Origin: Hymenobacter sp. H14-R3
Lineage (GTDB): Bacteria > Bacteroidota > Bacteroidia > Cytophagales > Hymenobacteraceae
Length of the DNA: 64,000 bases
Assembly: GCF_030063445.1 (NCBI RefSeq)
Contig: NZ_JASITD010000001.1
Coordinates: forward strand, 248,001 to 312,000
Direction of reading: 5' to 3'
How positions within the stretch are numbered: the first letter of the stretch is position 1; the number at the start of each line of letters is the position of its first letter. The notes under the pieces are model-generated. The model was given only the letters and a program-made list of their open reading frames with translations. It did no database searches and was not told the DNA's origin. Position numbers and translations under genes: made by a program. Positions 52,282-62,026 of this stretch are shown here, piece by piece.

Positions 52282-53414
52282 GCCTGACCAAACTCGCGCC
52301 GCCAAAACCATTCGGCGTGCAGCCCATCGGGCAGAGCCCTGAAATTTAGGCTATTACTGGGCACACCGGCTGCGTGCAGGGCGTCGTGCACGGCGGCCAT
52401 CAGGGGCACCATGGTGGGGCTTTCCTGGGTGCCGCACACAAAATACCAGCGCGTGTCGGGCCGGGGCGGCTGCTCCGCCACGTAGCGTAGCAGGGCCGGC
52501 GCGGCAAACCAATAGGCCGGCGACAGCACGCCTACCCGCCCAAACACGGCCGGGTAGCGCAGGGCCGCGTAGGTGGCCAGTAGCCCACCCATGCTGGAAC
52601 CGGCTACGCCGGTGCTATCGCGAGCGGGCTGGGTGCGGTAGTGATGGTCGATGAAGGGCTTGAGGGTATCAACCAAAAAGTCAACGTATTGTGCGCCCTC
52701 GCCGCCGCGCTTGGTGCGCTTGTTGCGCCAGGGCGAGTACTCGTCGAGGCGGTGCGGGCCGCCGTTGTCCACGGCTACTACAACGCAGCCGTGCGGGTCG
52801 AGGCCGCTGGCAGCGAGTTGGTCCAGGGTTTCGTCCACGCCCCACTCGCCGGCGAAGGATGTGTATTGGTCAAAGATATTCTGGCCGTCTTGCAGGTACA
52901 GCACCGGGTAGCGGCCGGTGCCGCCCTCGTAGCCGGGCGGCAGGTACACCCACACCCGGCGCGTGCGCCGCAGCTGCGGCATGGCAAACGCGGGCGCCAG
53001 GATATGCACATTGGGCGAGGCCGAGTGCTGCCGCGGCGGAATGCTGCCACCCTGGTCTTCCCAATTAAGTATTTGCTGCTCAATTACTTGCTCACTCTGC
53101 CCAAACAAGTAGCGCCGGTTAGGCACGGCCCGGTTGGCGGCATCGGTTTCGATGGTGACCCAGCTGCCGCGGCAAAATTTATAGTCGAGCGTGCCCCGGC
53201 CGGGCGGCAGGGTGAGGTAGTAGTCGCCGGCGGCAGCGTCGAAGGCGAAGGCGTAGGCCGGGTCGTCGGTCACCCAGCCGTTGCACGAGCCGGCGAGGTA
53301 AATAGTGGCTCCAGCCGGCGTATTAGCCGGCAGGGCCGTGAGCCGGAACGTGACTGGTAACCGGGCGGCGTGGCGGCGCAGGCGGGTGAGTAACCGGGAA
53401 AATATTTTCTTCAT
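52209..53414 (-). CDS. Esterase family protein with N-terminal CBM48-like domain
   Basis: The 401-residue protein has an N-terminal glycogen-binding-like domain (residues about 23-110: FRLTALPANTPAGATIYLAGSCNGW, YYLTLPPGRGTLDYKFCRGSW) and an esterase D-like alpha/beta domain (RRTRRVWVYLPPGYEGG, YPVLYLQDGQNIFD, nucleophile in GVAGSSMGGLLATYAA, His in PDGLHAEWFW). Enzymes of this type include acetyl xylan, feruloyl and siderophore esterases; the substrate is open. No signal peptide is evident beyond a basic N-terminus. Its 3' end overlaps nth. Confidence 0.85.
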   Translation of the reverse strand: MKKIFSRLLTRLRRHAARLPVTFRLTALPANTPAGATIYLAGSCNGWVTDDPAYAFAFDAAAGDYYLTLPPGRGTLDYKFCRGSWVTIETDAANRAVPNRRYLFGQSEQVIEQQILNWEDQGGSIPPRQHSASPNVHILAPAFAMPQLRRTRRVWVYLPPGYEGGTGRYPVLYLQDGQNIFDQYTSFAGEWGVDETLDQLAASGLDPHGCVVVAVDNGGPHRLDEYSPWRNKRTKRGGEGAQYVDFLVDTLKPFIDHHYRTQPARDSTGVAGSSMGGLLATYAALRYPAVFGRVGVLSPAYWFAAPALLRYVAEQPPRPDTRWYFVCGTQESPTMVPLMAAVHDALHAAGVPSNSLNFRALPDGLHAEWFWRREFGQAYRWLFAEAAAGLPAAAAPSTSLA

Positions 53415-53591
53415 CTTTATATTTTCCTTTCGCTGAATTAGGGCGGTGTAGAAGTCGGCTTCCCCTGACTATCCCACACGGGTAGTAACAGAATACTTAA
53501 GTTGTCGGCCTCGGCGGTATTATTGCAACTTGCTGCCAGCTACGGCGGTGCAAGTGAGGGTAGATACTGTCTTTTTAACTACGTGGGGTTG

Positions 53592-54335
53592 ATGCCAAAA
53601 TTACTTTATCGGGTGGGCTATGGGTTGGCGCTGGGGCTGGCCAGCGCGGGCTATGCCGCCGCGCAGGCCCCGGCCGACTCCAGTGCCCTTGCGGCAGCCG
53701 TGGCGGGGGCGGGCGAGGTATATGCCCGCATCGTGCGGCCCGAGTCACTGCTCTTCAGCGGGCCGGAGTATGCGGACTACGTGCAGCCGGGTGCCAAAAG
53801 CCATCCGTTTTTTCTGGATGCTGCGCCGCAGCCGGGCACGGTGGTGTACCGCGGGGCGGCTTTCGGGGACGTGCCGCTGCGCTACGACTTGGCGCTGGGC
53901 CAAGTGGTGGCGAGCTACCCCGGCCAGGCGGCGGCCTATACGCTGGTACCGGGCGGGGTCAGCGCTTTCACGCTGGGCGGGCATCGGTTTGTGCGGCTGG
54001 TGGCCGACTCGGCCGGCCAAACGCTACCCACCGGCTACTACGACCTGTTGCTGAGCGGCCCGGTAAGCCTGCTGGCCAGCCATACCAAAAAAATACAAAG
54101 AACCTACGTGCAGCAAGAGCTGCGCCTGGAATACGGGCAGACCGATAAGCTCTACGTGCGCACGGCCCGCACCACGGCCGAGGTAAGCAGCCTCAAAAAC
54201 CTGCTGGCGCTGCTGCCTGCTCACAAAGACGAGGTGCAGCGCTACGCCCAGCAGCACAAGCTGAGCTTTGGCGCGGCGCAGCAGGAGGCCTCGGCGCTGG
54301 CAGCGCTGCGCTACTACTACACGCTGCTGCAGTAG
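53592..54335 (+). CDS. Hypothetical exported protein upstream of a TonB receptor
   Basis: From the ATG at 53592 the product has 247 residues, with a signal peptide (LLYRVGYGLALGLASAGYAAAQ) and a beta-rich middle (VYRGAAFGDVPLRYDLALGQVVASY, FTLGGHRFVRLVAD), followed by Lys/Gln-rich helices. I do not recognise a named family. It is 51 bases upstream of the TonB receptor and probably in one operon with it. Confidence 0.7.
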   Translation: MPKLLYRVGYGLALGLASAGYAAAQAPADSSALAAAVAGAGEVYARIVRPESLLFSGPEYADYVQPGAKSHPFFLDAAPQPGTVVYRGAAFGDVPLRYDLALGQVVASYPGQAAAYTLVPGGVSAFTLGGHRFVRLVADSAGQTLPTGYYDLLLSGPVSLLASHTKKIQRTYVQQELRLEYGQTDKLYVRTARTTAEVSSLKNLLALLPAHKDEVQRYAQQHKLSFGAAQQEASALAALRYYYTLLQ

Positions 54336-54386
54336 CCGGCGCAACTGCCGCAGCGAGCGGTCTCTTTCCTTTTCCATCTGCATTCT

Positions 54387-57161
54387 ATGCCCCGTTTCTA
54401 CTTCGTTGTTTTTCTTGCGGCCGGGCTGCTGGCTGGTAGCGCGCTACCTACCCTGGCCCAGCAGAATAACCCTACTATTAGCGGCGATTTTCGGGGAATA
54501 CGCTTTGAAGAGTTTGCGCGGCGAGTGGAGGCCCAGACGCCCTACCGCTTTTATTTCAAAACGGCTACCCTCGATACCGTAACGGTGCATGTGCAGGTCG
54601 ATAACCTGCGGCTGCTGGCTTTGCTATCGCAGGTATTTTCGCATACCTCTTTGCAATTCGCTATTGATGAGGCTACTAACCGGGTATTTGTGACGCCCGA
54701 GCGGCCGCTGCAAACACAGGTGCCCAAAGGCGTTTTTCAGACCCTGCCGCCCGGCGCGGCGCCCGCACCCGACCTGGCCATTGCGCCCGTGCGGCCTAGC
54801 GGGCCGCCGGCCACGGGCACATCCGAGTTTCGGGTGTATGAGATTGGGCCGCGCCAGGCCACGCCGGCCGGGGGCCGCGCCACGCTCACGGGCACGGTGC
54901 GCACGGGCGGGGCCACCGCGCCCGTGCTGGGGGCGGCCGTGTTTATTGACTCGCCCAACATCGGCACGGCCACTGATAAGCTGGGCAACTACTCGCTCAC
55001 GATTCCGGTGGGCCGGCACAACCTCAACATTCGGGGCCTCGGCATTCGGAGCACCCGCCGCCAGCTGTGGGTGCACGGCGACGGCCGCCTCGACCTGGAA
55101 GTGCTGGCCGACGTGACCTCGCTGACCGAAGTAGTGGTGCAGGGCCAGAAGGACCGCAACGTGCGCAGCATGCAAATGGGCGTGCAAAAGCTGGATATCA
55201 AGCAGATAAAGCAAATCCCGACCGTGTTTGGCGAGTCGGACCTGCTGCGGGTGGTCACGGCCTTGCCGGGCGTCAAAACCATTGGCGAGGGCAGCACGGG
55301 CTTTAGCGTGCGCGGCGGTGGCACCGACCAAAACCTGGTGCTTTTCAACGGGGCCACCATTTATAACCCGGCCCACTTGTTCGGCTTTTTCTCGGCCTTC
55401 AACCCCGACATGGTGCAGTCGGTGGAGCTGTATAAGAGCGCCATTCCGGCCCGCTACGGGGGGCGGCTGGCCTCGGTGCTCGATATTGTGGGCCGCGAGG
55501 GCAGCCGCAAGAAATTCGGCGCCTCGGGCGGTATTGGCCTGCTAACCAGCCGCCTGGCTCTGGAAGGTCCTCTGGCCAAGGGCAAGGGCTCGTTTCTGGT
55601 GAGCGGGCGCACCTCGTACTCCGATTGGCTGCTGAAGAAGGTGCCCAGCCCCACGCTCAAGAACAGCGCGGCCTCTTTCTATGACCTGAGCGCCTACCTC
55701 ACCTACGATTTCAACCCTCATAACTCGTTGTCGGCCACCGGCTACCTCAGCCACGACCGCTTCCGGCTGGCCAGCGACACGGTGTACGAGTACCGCAACG
55801 CGGCCGCCAGCCTGAAGTGGAAGCACGACTTCAACGACAAGTTTTACGGCACGCTGCTGGGCACTACCAGCCACTACGATTTCAACCTGGCCACCACGCG
55901 CAACGAGTTCTCAGCCAGCACGTTTGCCTACAGCCTCAACCAGTCGTCGGTGCAGGCCGACCTCTCCTACCTGGTGCACCCCAAGCACACCCTGGACTTC
56001 GGGGCCAGCTCGCTGCTCTACAACACAGCCCCCGGCGACCAGTTGCCGGCGGGCGACAAGTCGCTGCTGCTGCCTACCAACATTCAGCACGAGCGGGCCC
56101 TCGAAAGCGCCGTGTACGCCTCGGAGCGGTTTGACGTGAGCCCCCGGTTTTCGGTGCAGGCAGGGCTGCGCTACTCGTTTTACCAGGCGCTGGGGCCGCG
56201 CACGGTGTCGGAGTACATCCCGGGTATTTCGCGCAGCGTAAGCACGATTACGGGCACTACCACCTACGGCCAAAACCAGGTATTTGCCCACTACAACGGC
56301 CCCGAGTGGCGGCTCTCGGGCAAGTTTGAGCTCACCGACAACTCGTCGGTAAAGGTGAGCTACAACCGCATGCGCCAGTACATTCACCAGCTCTCCAACA
56401 CCACGGTGGTATCGCCCACCGACACTTGGAAGCTGAGCGACGGCTACATCCGGCCGCAGGTGGGCGACCAGGTTTCGCTGGGCTACTACCGCAATTTCAA
56501 GCGCAATACCATCGAGTTTTCGGTGGAGACTTACTACAAGAAAATCCACGATTTTCTCGACTACAAGAGCGGGGCCGTGCTGCTGCTGAACCCGCGCCTC
56601 GAAACCGACCTCGTGAACGCCGAGGGCAAGGCCTACGGCGTGGAAGTGCTGCTGCGCAAAAACACCGGCAAAATCAACGGCTGGCTCAGCTACACCTACG
56701 CCCGCTCGCTGGTGCAGGTGAGCACCGCCACCGACGTGGTGAACGGCGGCGCCTGGTACGCCAGCAACTACGACAAGCCCCACGACGTGACGCTGGTGGG
56801 TAACTACCGCTTCAGCCAGCGCTTCAGCGCCTCGCTCAACATGAACTACAGCACCGGCCGCCCCATCACGCTGCCACTGGCTAAGTACTACATCGACAAC
56901 GCCTTGCGCGTGTATTACTCGGACCGCAACGCCTACCGCGTGCCCGACTACTACCGCATGGACTTCGCCCTCAACATTGAGGGCAGCCACAAAATCCACA
57001 AGCTGGCCCACAGCTCCTGGACGATAAGCATCTACAACGTGACGGGCCGGCGCAACCCGTATTCCGTTTATTTTCAAACGGTTAATGGGCAGCTGAAAGG
57101 CTACAAGCTGTCAATTTTTGGCGAGCCCATTCCGACGGTTACGTATAATTTTCGCTTTTAA
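54387..57161 (+). CDS. TonB-dependent receptor with STN and carboxypeptidase-like domains
   Basis: The 924-residue protein has a signal peptide (FLAAGLLAGSALPTLAQQ), a STN domain (residues about 28-110), a CarboxypepD_reg-like domain (about 165-250, LTGTVRTGGATAPVLGAAVFI), a plug (IPTVFGESDLLRVVTALPGVKTIGEG, SVRGGGTDQNLVLFNGATIYNP, GRLASVLDI) and a 22-strand barrel ending YNFRF. An STN domain usually contacts a sigma regulator, but no FecR/sigma pair is beside it. A DUF4249 gene starts 3 bases after the stop. Ligand unknown. Confidence 0.93.
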   Translation: MPRFYFVVFLAAGLLAGSALPTLAQQNNPTISGDFRGIRFEEFARRVEAQTPYRFYFKTATLDTVTVHVQVDNLRLLALLSQVFSHTSLQFAIDEATNRVFVTPERPLQTQVPKGVFQTLPPGAAPAPDLAIAPVRPSGPPATGTSEFRVYEIGPRQATPAGGRATLTGTVRTGGATAPVLGAAVFIDSPNIGTATDKLGNYSLTIPVGRHNLNIRGLGIRSTRRQLWVHGDGRLDLEVLADVTSLTEVVVQGQKDRNVRSMQMGVQKLDIKQIKQIPTVFGESDLLRVVTALPGVKTIGEGSTGFSVRGGGTDQNLVLFNGATIYNPAHLFGFFSAFNPDMVQSVELYKSAIPARYGGRLASVLDIVGREGSRKKFGASGGIGLLTSRLALEGPLAKGKGSFLVSGRTSYSDWLLKKVPSPTLKNSAASFYDLSAYLTYDFNPHNSLSATGYLSHDRFRLASDTVYEYRNAAASLKWKHDFNDKFYGTLLGTTSHYDFNLATTRNEFSASTFAYSLNQSSVQADLSYLVHPKHTLDFGASSLLYNTAPGDQLPAGDKSLLLPTNIQHERALESAVYASERFDVSPRFSVQAGLRYSFYQALGPRTVSEYIPGISRSVSTITGTTTYGQNQVFAHYNGPEWRLSGKFELTDNSSVKVSYNRMRQYIHQLSNTTVVSPTDTWKLSDGYIRPQVGDQVSLGYYRNFKRNTIEFSVETYYKKIHDFLDYKSGAVLLLNPRLETDLVNAEGKAYGVEVLLRKNTGKINGWLSYTYARSLVQVSTATDVVNGGAWYASNYDKPHDVTLVGNYRFSQRFSASLNMNYSTGRPITLPLAKYYIDNALRVYYSDRNAYRVPDYYRMDFALNIEGSHKIHKLAHSSWTISIYNVTGRRNPYSVYFQTVNGQLKGYKLSIFGEPIPTVTYNFRF

Positions 57162-57164
57162 AAC

Positions 57165-58343
57165 ATGAGAGTTACTAGCCTTTTTATCAGCACGTTGAGT
57201 CTAGCCTTTACCTTAACGGGCTGCGTAGAGCCTTACGTACCGGCCGTGCTCGATGCGCCGGCCAGCTTTTTGGTGGTCGATGGCTTTATCAACGGCAACG
57301 GGCGCACCCGCATCAAGCTCGCCCGCACCGCCAACCTCTCGGCCACCACGCCCCCACCCGCCGAAAAGGGGGCCAAGCTCTTCGTGGTCGATAACACGGG
57401 GGCGCGCTATAACCTGAGTGAACAAACGGCGGGCTCCTACCAGTCCGATAGCCTGACGCTACCCCCTGGCCGCCAGTACCAGTTGCGCATCACCACCACC
57501 GGTGGGGCCGCCTACGCCTCGGCCTTGGTCCCGCTGAAGGTAACGCCCCCCATCGACAAGCTAGCCTGGCAACTCACCGGCAACCAAGTGAACATAAAGG
57601 TCAGTGCCCACGACGACGCCCAGCAGGCGCGCTTCTACCGCTGGAGCTTCGTCGAAACCTGGGAGTTTACCGCTGGCCTGCACTCCAATATCGAATACTA
57701 CGCGAAACCACCATTTCCATTATCAATGATGGATGTGCGCACGACGCCGATTTATACCTGCTGGCGTACCGAGCGAGCATCCACCATCAAGCAAACCTCC
57801 ACGGTTCAGCTTAGCCAGGATGCTCTTACCGATTTTGTCTTGCTCACCATTCCTAAGCGGGCCGAGCGTTTCAAAATCCGGTATAGCGTGCTGGTAAGCC
57901 AAGTAGCCCAGACGGCTGAGGAATTTGCTTATTACGAGCAGCTACGGAAAAATACTGAGGCCGTGGGCACCGTCAACGACCCGCTACCTACCCAACTTAC
58001 CGGCAACATCCACCGCGTAGACGAGGCCAGTGAGCCCGTACTCGGCTTCGTAGGAGCGCACACCGTACGGCAACAACGCCTCTTCATTGACCACACTGAA
58101 TTGCCGCCACTTGCTGAATCCCAATACGATACCCCTTACATTACCTGCGCCGCATACCCTCAGTATTTTTGCAGTGGCGGCGGCTGTGATAGGCTAGGGG
58201 TTATCGCCTTGTTCGCTTCCCCCACCAACATACCGCTGGACTTTATTTCGGACCCCGACTTTGGAGATGGCATTCTTAGTGCCTCCGCTGACTGCGCCGA
58301 TTGCCGCTTGCGCGGTAGCACTACCAAGCCCAGCTTCTGGTAG
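57165..58343 (+). CDS. DUF4249 lipoprotein, copy 1
   Basis: The 392-residue protein has a lipobox (LSLAFTLTGC, Cys20) and the DUF4249 pattern EPYVPAVLDAPASFLVVDGFINGNGRTRI. It is encoded 3 bases downstream of the TonB receptor, the usual partnership in Bacteroidota, where such lipoproteins may be extracellular lids. The C-terminal half has four cysteines that could bridge (CAAYPQYFCSGGGC, CADCRLRG). The region 57225-57673 is almost identical to copy 2. Confidence 0.88.
   Translation: MRVTSLFISTLSLAFTLTGCVEPYVPAVLDAPASFLVVDGFINGNGRTRIKLARTANLSATTPPPAEKGAKLFVVDNTGARYNLSEQTAGSYQSDSLTLPPGRQYQLRITTTGGAAYASALVPLKVTPPIDKLAWQLTGNQVNIKVSAHDDAQQARFYRWSFVETWEFTAGLHSNIEYYAKPPFPLSMMDVRTTPIYTCWRTERASTIKQTSTVQLSQDALTDFVLLTIPKRAERFKIRYSVLVSQVAQTAEEFAYYEQLRKNTEAVGTVNDPLPTQLTGNIHRVDEASEPVLGFVGAHTVRQQRLFIDHTELPPLAESQYDTPYITCAAYPQYFCSGGGCDRLGVIALFASPTNIPLDFISDPDFGDGILSASADCADCRLRGSTTKPSFW
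57225..57673 (+). repeat. Duplicated block in DUF4249 copy 1
   Basis: This 449-base block matches 58474-58922 with only a handful of mostly synonymous base changes; identity stops abruptly on both sides. Confidence 0.92.
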
Positions 58344-58410
58344 GCAAGCTGCGAGAGTCTTGCCGCATACTCAACTTCAACAGCTAGTCAATAAGCACGT
58401 TGGCTTTTAA

Positions 58411-59532
58411 ATGATGAGATTTAAAATACTACTAATTAGTATTTTATACCTAACTCTTGCCTTGGCAGGATGTGTAGAGCCTTACGTACCGGCCGTGCTC
58501 GATGCGCCGGCCAGCTTTTTGGTGGTCGATGGCTTTATCAACGGCAACGGGCGCACCCGCATCAAGCTCGCCCGCACCGCCAACCTCTCGGCCACCACGC
58601 CCCCACCCGCCGAAAAGGGGGCCAAGCTCTTCGTGGTCGATAACACGGGGGCGCGCTATAACCTGAGTGAACAAACGGCGGGCTCCTACCAGTCCGATAG
58701 CCTGACGCTGCCCCCTGGCCGCCAGTACCAGCTACGCATCACCACCACCGGTGGGGCCGCCTACGCTTCGGCCCTGGTCCCGCTGAAGGTAACGCCCCCC
58801 ATCGACAAGCTAGCCTGGCAACTCACCGGCAACCAAGTGAACATAAAGGTCAGTGCCCACGACGACGCCCAGCAGGCGCGCTTCTACCGCTGGAGCTTCG
58901 TCGAAACCTGGGAGTTTACCGCGGCCTACCGCTCCTATTTCGAGTATTTTCCGAAGACTGATGACCTCAGTTTTCGGGTTACGCCTATTTACACATGCTG
59001 GCGCACCGAGCAGCCATCTGCCATAAAACAGACCCGTACGGCGCAGCTTAGCCAGAATGTGCTCACCGATTTTCCTATACTCACCATTCCCAACCGGGCT
59101 GAGCGCCTTAAAATCCGGTATAGCGTGCTGGTAAGTCAAGTAGGCCAGACGGCTGAGGAGTTTGCCTACTACGAGTTACTGCGCAAAAACACGGAATCCG
59201 TGGGCACCGCCAACGACCCGCTGCCCACTCAGCTCACTGGCAATGTGCATCGCATTGATGTAGCCCAGGAGCCCGTGCTAGGCTTTGTCGGCGCACACAC
59301 TACCCAGCACCAACGCCTTTTCATCGACCGCAAAGAACTGCCCTTTCCCAATAATTGGGTGTTTGAGACGCCCTACCAGACGTGCACTTTTACGGAGGAT
59401 GCACCCGGCGAACTTTATACCAATATTGGCAACGTGCCGCTCGACCGTTCGCCAATGGGTTTTTCCGGTTCGAGCCGCGAGTGTGTGGACTGCCGCCTGC
59501 GGGGCACCAACATGAAGCCCAGCTTCTGGTAG
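58411..59532 (+). CDS. DUF4249 lipoprotein, copy 2
   Basis: The 373-residue protein has its own lipobox (LISILYLTLALAGC, Cys21), then a domain of about 150 residues identical to that of copy 1, then a diverged but related C-terminal half (about residues 172-373). The two proteins end alike in CRLRG(S/T)..KPSFW. It begins 68 bases after copy 1. The two copies may have different partners or substrates. Confidence 0.88.
   Translation: MMRFKILLISILYLTLALAGCVEPYVPAVLDAPASFLVVDGFINGNGRTRIKLARTANLSATTPPPAEKGAKLFVVDNTGARYNLSEQTAGSYQSDSLTLPPGRQYQLRITTTGGAAYASALVPLKVTPPIDKLAWQLTGNQVNIKVSAHDDAQQARFYRWSFVETWEFTAAYRSYFEYFPKTDDLSFRVTPIYTCWRTEQPSAIKQTRTAQLSQNVLTDFPILTIPNRAERLKIRYSVLVSQVGQTAEEFAYYELLRKNTESVGTANDPLPTQLTGNVHRIDVAQEPVLGFVGAHTTQHQRLFIDRKELPFPNNWVFETPYQTCTFTEDAPGELYTNIGNVPLDRSPMGFSGSSRECVDCRLRGTNMKPSFW
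58474..58922 (+). repeat. Duplicated block in DUF4249 copy 2
   Basis: Second copy of the 449-base block at 57225-57673. Confidence 0.92.
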
Positions 59533-59579
59533 TAATCTGCTTATTTCATTTCTGAAGCTATTTCTATTTCCTGCTACTT

Positions 59580-61991
59580 ATGCGCTTACCCTACCACGTG
59601 CTTTCCGCTCGCAACTGGAGTTCAGGCTTACTTGTAGTACTGGCAGTACTGGCCACCGCTCCTAGCCACGCGCAGGCACCCGATTCGCTGGCCACCCTAG
59701 GCCGCAAGCTGGGGCAGTACCAGCGGCAGGCACTGACAGAGCAGCTATTCCTGCACCTCGACCGGCCCGCCTACGTGGCCGGCGAAACGCTGTGGTTTAA
59801 AGCCTACGCCGTGGAGGGCACCGCGCACCGGCCGCTGGCCATGAGCAAAGTGGCCTATGTGGAGGTGCTCGATGCCGCCCAGCGCCCCGTGCTGCAAGCC
59901 AAAATCGCCCTCGTGCAAGCCATGGGCCAGGGCGCATTTGAATTGCCGACTGATTTGCCCACTGGCCGCTACACGGTGCGGGCCTACACCAACTGGATGA
60001 AGAACGCCGGCCCGGCGTTTTATTTCCACTGCCCCATTACGGTGGTCAACACCTTGCAGGCCATGCCGGTGGCGCCTCCCACGGCGCAGGCCGGCCCAGC
60101 CTACGAGGTGCAGTTTTTTCCCGAAGGCGGCCAGCTGGTGCGGGGCTTGCCGGGCCGGGTTGCCTTCAAAGTAACTGACCAGCAAGGCAATAGTGTAGCC
60201 GCCACTGGCACGGTAGCCGACGCTACCGGCGCCACGGTAGCCAGCTTCCAAACCCTGAAATTTGGCCTGGGCAGCTTCCTGCTTACCCCGGCCGCGGCGG
60301 GGGCCGCTTACCAGGCCACCGTGCGGCTGCCCGGCGGCGCGGTGGTCACCAGCAAGCTGCCCGCCGTGGCCGAGCAAGGCTACGCAATGCTCGTGACCGA
60401 TGACAGCCCAACCCAGCTGACCGTGGCCGTGCAAACGGCGCCGGGCAGCGCATCCACCGAGCCGCTGCGCCTCTTGGCCCACACCGGGCAGCAAGTGACG
60501 GTAGCCGCCACGGCGCCGCTGGCGGGCGGGCGCGCCACGTTTCAGGTCGATAAGCGGCGGCTGCGGCCGGGTATCACGCATTTCACGGTGTTTAGCGGGC
60601 AGCGGCCGGTGGGCGAGCGGCTGTATTTCCGGCGGCCCAGCCACCCGCTGGCTATTCAGGGTAAGGCTTCGGCGGCGGCGCATGGGCCGCGCAGCCGTGT
60701 GCAACTGCAAGTGGGCACGGCGCAGCCGGCGGCGCTGTCGCTGGCCGTGTACCGGCTCGATTCCTTGGCTACCCCGGCCCCGGCCGACATCAGCAGCTAC
60801 CTGCTGCTGGCCGCCGACCTGCCCGGCTTTATTGAGGATGCGGGCTACTACTTCCGCGATTCCAGCGCCACGGCCCAGCTGGCGGCCGACAACCTCATGC
60901 TCACCCAGGGCTGGCGGCGCTTCAAGTGGGAGGATGTGGTGGCGGGTCAGGCTCCCGTCAATACCTACCCGCCCGAGCTCAACGGCTACTTGCTGCAAGG
61001 CCGTATCAGCCAGCCTACTGGCGCGCCCGCCAGCGGGGTGCCCGCGTACCTGTCGCTGCCCGGCCGCCACTTCACCTTTGCCAATTCTCTGAGCCGGGCC
61101 GATGGCCTGGTGCAGTTTGAGCTACCCAATTTTTACGGATTGCGCAAGCTGGTTTTTCAAACCAACTCGGTGCGCGACAGCACCTGCCGGCTGGAGCTGC
61201 TCAGCCCCTTCACGGCGGGTGGCGGCGGCAGCGCGCCGGGGCTGGCCCCGCTAGCCACCCACCTGACTACTGCGCTCAGCAAAAGGCACTTGCAGGTGCA
61301 GGCGCAGCGCGAGTTTCAGGCACTGCCGCCCCGCTACCGCGCCGTGCCCAGCGACACGCTCGCCTTTTTTGGCCAGCCCGACGAGCAGTTTCGGCTCGAT
61401 GACTACACGCGCTTTCCGTCGCTGGAAGACGTGATGCGCGAGTACGTGCCGGCCGTGCTGGTGCGCAAACGCAAAGACGGCTTCCACTTCGTGGTGATTG
61501 ACCGCCCGCGCCACCTCAACCTGCAAGACAACCCCTTAACCTTGCTCGATGGCCTGCCCGTGTTCAACATCAACCAGCTCATGGCCTTCGACCCTTTGAA
61601 AATCAAGCGGTTGCAAGTAATTGCCAACCGCTACTTTCTGGGCCAGCAGGTGTACGATGGCGTGGTGAGCTTTAGCACCTACAAGGGCGACCTGGGCGGC
61701 TATCCGCTCAATCCGCACGCGCTCATTGAGGAGTACGAGGCCATGCAGGTGCCGCGCGAGTTCTACACCCCGCACTACGACACCGAGGCCCAGCAGCGCA
61801 GCCGCCTGCCCGACCTGCGCAACCTGCTCTACTGGAACCCCGACGTGCGCCTGGCCGCCGGCCAGCCCCAGATGCTCGACTTTTTCACCTCCGACCAGGC
61901 TGGCCGTTATTTAGTTGTGGCACAAGGGCTTACGAAAGATGGGCAACTGGGCAGCACCAGTTTCACGCTGGATGTGAAGCCTGCATTGTAA
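59580..61991 (+). CDS. Large exported MG2-like domain protein next to DUF4249 genes
   Basis: The 803-residue protein has a signal peptide (VLAVLATAPSHAQ) and a macroglobulin MG2-like start (EQLFLHLDRPAYVAGETLWFKAYAVEG, TGRYTVRAYTNWMKN), then several Ig-like beta domains and a C-terminal part with a plug-like motif (NPLTLLDGLPVFNINQLMAFDPLKIKRLQVI). Proteins like this recur beside TonB receptors and DUF4249 genes in Bacteroidota; their function is unknown. It starts 47 bases after copy 2 and is probably co-transcribed. Confidence 0.82.
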   Translation: MRLPYHVLSARNWSSGLLVVLAVLATAPSHAQAPDSLATLGRKLGQYQRQALTEQLFLHLDRPAYVAGETLWFKAYAVEGTAHRPLAMSKVAYVEVLDAAQRPVLQAKIALVQAMGQGAFELPTDLPTGRYTVRAYTNWMKNAGPAFYFHCPITVVNTLQAMPVAPPTAQAGPAYEVQFFPEGGQLVRGLPGRVAFKVTDQQGNSVAATGTVADATGATVASFQTLKFGLGSFLLTPAAAGAAYQATVRLPGGAVVTSKLPAVAEQGYAMLVTDDSPTQLTVAVQTAPGSASTEPLRLLAHTGQQVTVAATAPLAGGRATFQVDKRRLRPGITHFTVFSGQRPVGERLYFRRPSHPLAIQGKASAAAHGPRSRVQLQVGTAQPAALSLAVYRLDSLATPAPADISSYLLLAADLPGFIEDAGYYFRDSSATAQLAADNLMLTQGWRRFKWEDVVAGQAPVNTYPPELNGYLLQGRISQPTGAPASGVPAYLSLPGRHFTFANSLSRADGLVQFELPNFYGLRKLVFQTNSVRDSTCRLELLSPFTAGGGGSAPGLAPLATHLTTALSKRHLQVQAQREFQALPPRYRAVPSDTLAFFGQPDEQFRLDDYTRFPSLEDVMREYVPAVLVRKRKDGFHFVVIDRPRHLNLQDNPLTLLDGLPVFNINQLMAFDPLKIKRLQVIANRYFLGQQVYDGVVSFSTYKGDLGGYPLNPHALIEEYEAMQVPREFYTPHYDTEAQQRSRLPDLRNLLYWNPDVRLAAGQPQMLDFFTSDQAGRYLVVAQGLTKDGQLGSTSFTLDVKPAL

Positions 61992-62026
61992 GTATTTGCA
62001 AATCAATAAATTGCCTAAACCGCGCG

